From: CAYVUV01 sp964455095 | GTDB taxonomy: Bacteria > Desulfobacterota > Binatia > HRBIN30 > CADEER01 | Direction of reading: 5' to 3' | Assembly: GCA_964455095.1 (NCBI GenBank) | Contig: CAYVUV010000173.1 | Span: forward strand, 1-6,377 | DNA: 6,377 nt | Program-made: the position numbers and the translations under genes | Notes under the pieces: generated by a model | Database searches by the model: none | Told to the model about the DNA's origin: nothing | Seen by the model: only the letters and a program-made list of their open reading frames with translations | In this document: positions 4,626 through 6,377 of the stretch, piece by piece | Position numbering within the stretch: position 1 is the first letter of the stretch | Layout of the letters: every line of letters begins with the position of its first letter

Positions 4626-6377
4626 ATGAAATCTCTCGTGCGCATCGCGAACGCCAGCGGCTACTGGGGCGACGACCCGGAGGCGCTGCTCCGCCAGGTC
4701 ACCGGCGGCCCGATCGACTACGTGACCATGGATTTTCTCGCCGAGATCACCATGGTCATCCTGCAGCGCCAACGGGCGCGCGATCCGAAGACGGGTTTCG
4801 CCTACGACTTCATCGAACAGCTCAAGCTCGCCCTGCCGGCCGTGGTCGAGCGCGGGATCACAGTCATCGTCAACGCCGGCGGCATCAACCCCGACGCCTG
4901 CGCCGACGCCGTCGCGGCGTTGTGCGCGGCGGCGGGCGTGTCGCTGCCGATCGGGCTGGTGAAGGGCGACGATCTGCTCACCGATCTCGACGCCCTGGCC
5001 GAGCGCGGCGCCTGCTTCGACCACATGGACGGCGGCCGCACCTACGACGAGGTGCGCGGCCGCGTCGTCGCGGCCAACGCCTACTTGAGCGCCCGCCCGG
5101 TGGTCGAAGCGCTGCGCGGCGGGGCGCGCATCATCGTCACCGGCCGCACGACGGACGCGGCGCTGATCCTGGCGCCGCTGGTGCACGAGTTCGGCTGGAG
5201 CTGGGACGACTGGGACCGCCTGGCGGCCGGCATCGCCGCCGGCCACATCCTCGAATGCGGCGCGCAGGCCACCGGCGGCAACTACACCGATTGGCAGCGC
5301 GTCCCGTCGATGCTCGACGTCGGCTACCCCATCATCGAGGCGCAAGCAGACGGCGCCTTCGTCGTCACCAAGCACCCCGGCACCGGCGGAATCGTCACGC
5401 GGCGCACGGTGACCGAGCAGCTGCTGTACGAGATCGGCGATCCGCGCGCCTACCTGACGCCGGACGTCACCGCCGATTTCACCGCGCTGCAGCTTACCGA
5501 GGACGGTCCCGACCGCGTGCGCGTCACCGGCGCGCGCGGCATCGCGGCCCCGGCGACGCTCAAGGTGTCGATGGTCTACCGCGAAGGTTACCGCGCCGTC
5601 GCCACGATGCTGGTCTCCGGGCCCAATGTGCTGGCCAAAGCCGACCGCATCGGCGAGATGCTCTGGCACCGCGTCGGCACCGACTTCGCCGACCGGCGCG
5701 CCGATTGTGTCGGCTACCGCGCCTGTTGGGGGGCGGCGGCGCCGGACGTCGAGCCGAACGAGATCGTGTTCCGCGTCGCGGTCGCCGATGCCGACCGCCG
5801 CAAGCTGCAGCGCTTCTCCAAGCACGTGCTCGGCTTCGCCCTGCAGGGTCCGCCGGGGCTCGGCATCTTCGGCGGCCGCCCCGACGTGCAGGAAGCCTAC
5901 GGCTTCTGGCCGGCGCTGGTGCCGCGCGAGTTGGTGGAGTCGACGGTCGTCGTGCTCGGACCAGACGGGCCGGTGACCAGCCTCGTGCCGATGAAGCTGC
6001 CGGGTGCCGGCAAGGCGCGCAAAGAGGCGGCCGCCGAACACGCCACCGCGGGCGAAGCGCGCGAACGCACGGGGCGCACGACCCGGGTGCGCCTCGGCAC
6101 CATCGCCTACGCGCGCTCGGGCGACAAGGGCGATCACGCCAACATCGGCGTCGCGGCGCGCTCGGCGGCGGCGTTCGACTACTTGCGCGAAGTGCTCGGC
6201 GCCAATCGGGTGCGCGCCTTCTACCAGGATTTGGTGGACGGCCCGGTCGTGCGCTACGAGCTGCCCAACCTGCTGGCGTTCAACTTCATGCTGCACAACG
6301 CCCTCGGCGGCGGCGGCACGCTGTCGCTGCGCGTCGACCACCAGGGCAAGACCCTGGGGCAGGGGCTGCTCACCATG
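4626..6377 (+). CDS. AtuA-type acyclic terpene utilisation protein (DUF1446) with fused C-terminal AtuA-like domain; 3' end outside window
   Basis: The frame is open for 584 codons from the ATG to the window edge with no stop, so the gene is nearly but not fully contained. The N-terminal domain (about 4-455) is of the AtuA/DUF1446 family: 'RIANASGYWGDDP' (6-18), 'DYVTMDFLAE' (31-40), 'VNAGGINPDA' (82-91), 'VTGRTTDAAL' (171-180), 'ATGGNYTDW' (215-223), 'KHPGTGGIV' (249-257) and 'GPPGLGIFGGRP' (408-419). A 26-residue Ala/Glu/Arg-rich linker (about 460-485) leads to the second AtuA-like domain, with 'RLGTIAYARSGDKGDHANIG' at 489-508 and an end region 'NFMLHNALGGGGT'. The Pseudomonas atu cluster degrades citronellol and geraniol through acyl-CoA intermediates; the exact reaction of AtuA is not established. 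The fused form is common outside Pseudomonas, as I recall. The protein is cytoplasmic, with no signal peptide. With the dehydrogenase upstream it suggests catabolism of isoprenoid or methyl-branched acids. The protein is near its expected full length, so few codons should be missing. Confidence 0.92.
   Translation, partial: MKSLVRIANASGYWGDDPEALLRQVTGGPIDYVTMDFLAEITMVILQRQRARDPKTGFAYDFIEQLKLALPAVVERGITVIVNAGGINPDACADAVAALCAAAGVSLPIGLVKGDDLLTDLDALAERGACFDHMDGGRTYDEVRGRVVAANAYLSARPVVEALRGGARIIVTGRTTDAALILAPLVHEFGWSWDDWDRLAAGIAAGHILECGAQATGGNYTDWQRVPSMLDVGYPIIEAQADGAFVVTKHPGTGGIVTRRTVTEQLLYEIGDPRAYLTPDVTADFTALQLTEDGPDRVRVTGARGIAAPATLKVSMVYREGYRAVATMLVSGPNVLAKADRIGEMLWHRVGTDFADRRADCVGYRACWGAAAPDVEPNEIVFRVAVADADRRKLQRFSKHVLGFALQGPPGLGIFGGRPDVQEAYGFWPALVPRELVESTVVVLGPDGPVTSLVPMKLPGAGKARKEAAAEHATAGEARERTGRTTRVRLGTIAYARSGDKGDHANIGVAARSAAAFDYLREVLGANRVRAFYQDLVDGPVVRYELPNLLAFNFMLHNALGGGGTLSLRVDHQGKTLGQGLLTM

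Noticed and set aside
4143..6341. A 732-codon open frame on the minus strand opposite the AtuA-type gene
   Set aside because: Its translation is His/Arg/Ala/Gly/Asp-rich without any family motif, and it mirrors the codon pattern of the plus-strand gene, which has clear AtuA motifs and a strong ribosome binding site. It also runs across three other genes.

Overview
This is a G+C-rich window (about two thirds G+C by eye) from a bacterial chromosome, probably a free-living environmental organism. The best lineage clue is the minus-strand gene in the left half. It encodes a secreted beta-helix-like protein with a Thr/Pro linker and a C-terminal pair of EF-hand loops (a 'CVGDCN..VTIDEL' type module). 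From memory, this linker-plus-module architecture is frequent in uncultured deltaproteobacterial-type lineages such as Candidatus Binatota. That assignment is inference from one protein style and is not proven here.

Layout from left to right: (1) the 3' end of a family-4 glycosyltransferase gene, plus strand, entering from outside the window; (2) a short convergent gap with an imperfect inverted repeat; (3) the large minus-strand gene for the secreted, probably surface-exposed, beta-helix/EF-hand protein; (4) a divergent gap of about 210 bases with a 32-base-arm palindrome built of six-base units; (5) a tight plus-strand trio: an acyl-CoA dehydrogenase of the long-chain/isovaleryl catalytic type, a 90-residue four-cysteine protein, and an 83-residue protein that looks like a short nitrate-reductase-associated (NarM-like) domain; (6) a gap of about 115 bases with a perfect 10-bp hairpin and a possible promoter; (7) a large plus-strand gene, open at the right edge, for an AtuA-type (acyclic terpene utilisation, DUF1446) protein with a fused C-terminal AtuA-like domain.

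The right half reads as acyl-CoA catabolism. AtuA-type proteins accompany acyl-CoA dehydrogenases and carboxylases in isoprenoid and branched-chain acid degradation, so the dehydrogenase and AtuA may serve one pathway. The hairpin gap and the strong ribosome binding site before AtuA suggest it may be a separate transcription unit. The left half is cell-envelope related (glycan synthesis and a secreted adhesin-like protein).

I found no RNA genes, CRISPR arrays, transposases or integrases. The least ordinary features are the three unrelated palindromic elements, one in each gap longer than 100 bases, and the small NarM-like protein with no nitrate reductase in view.
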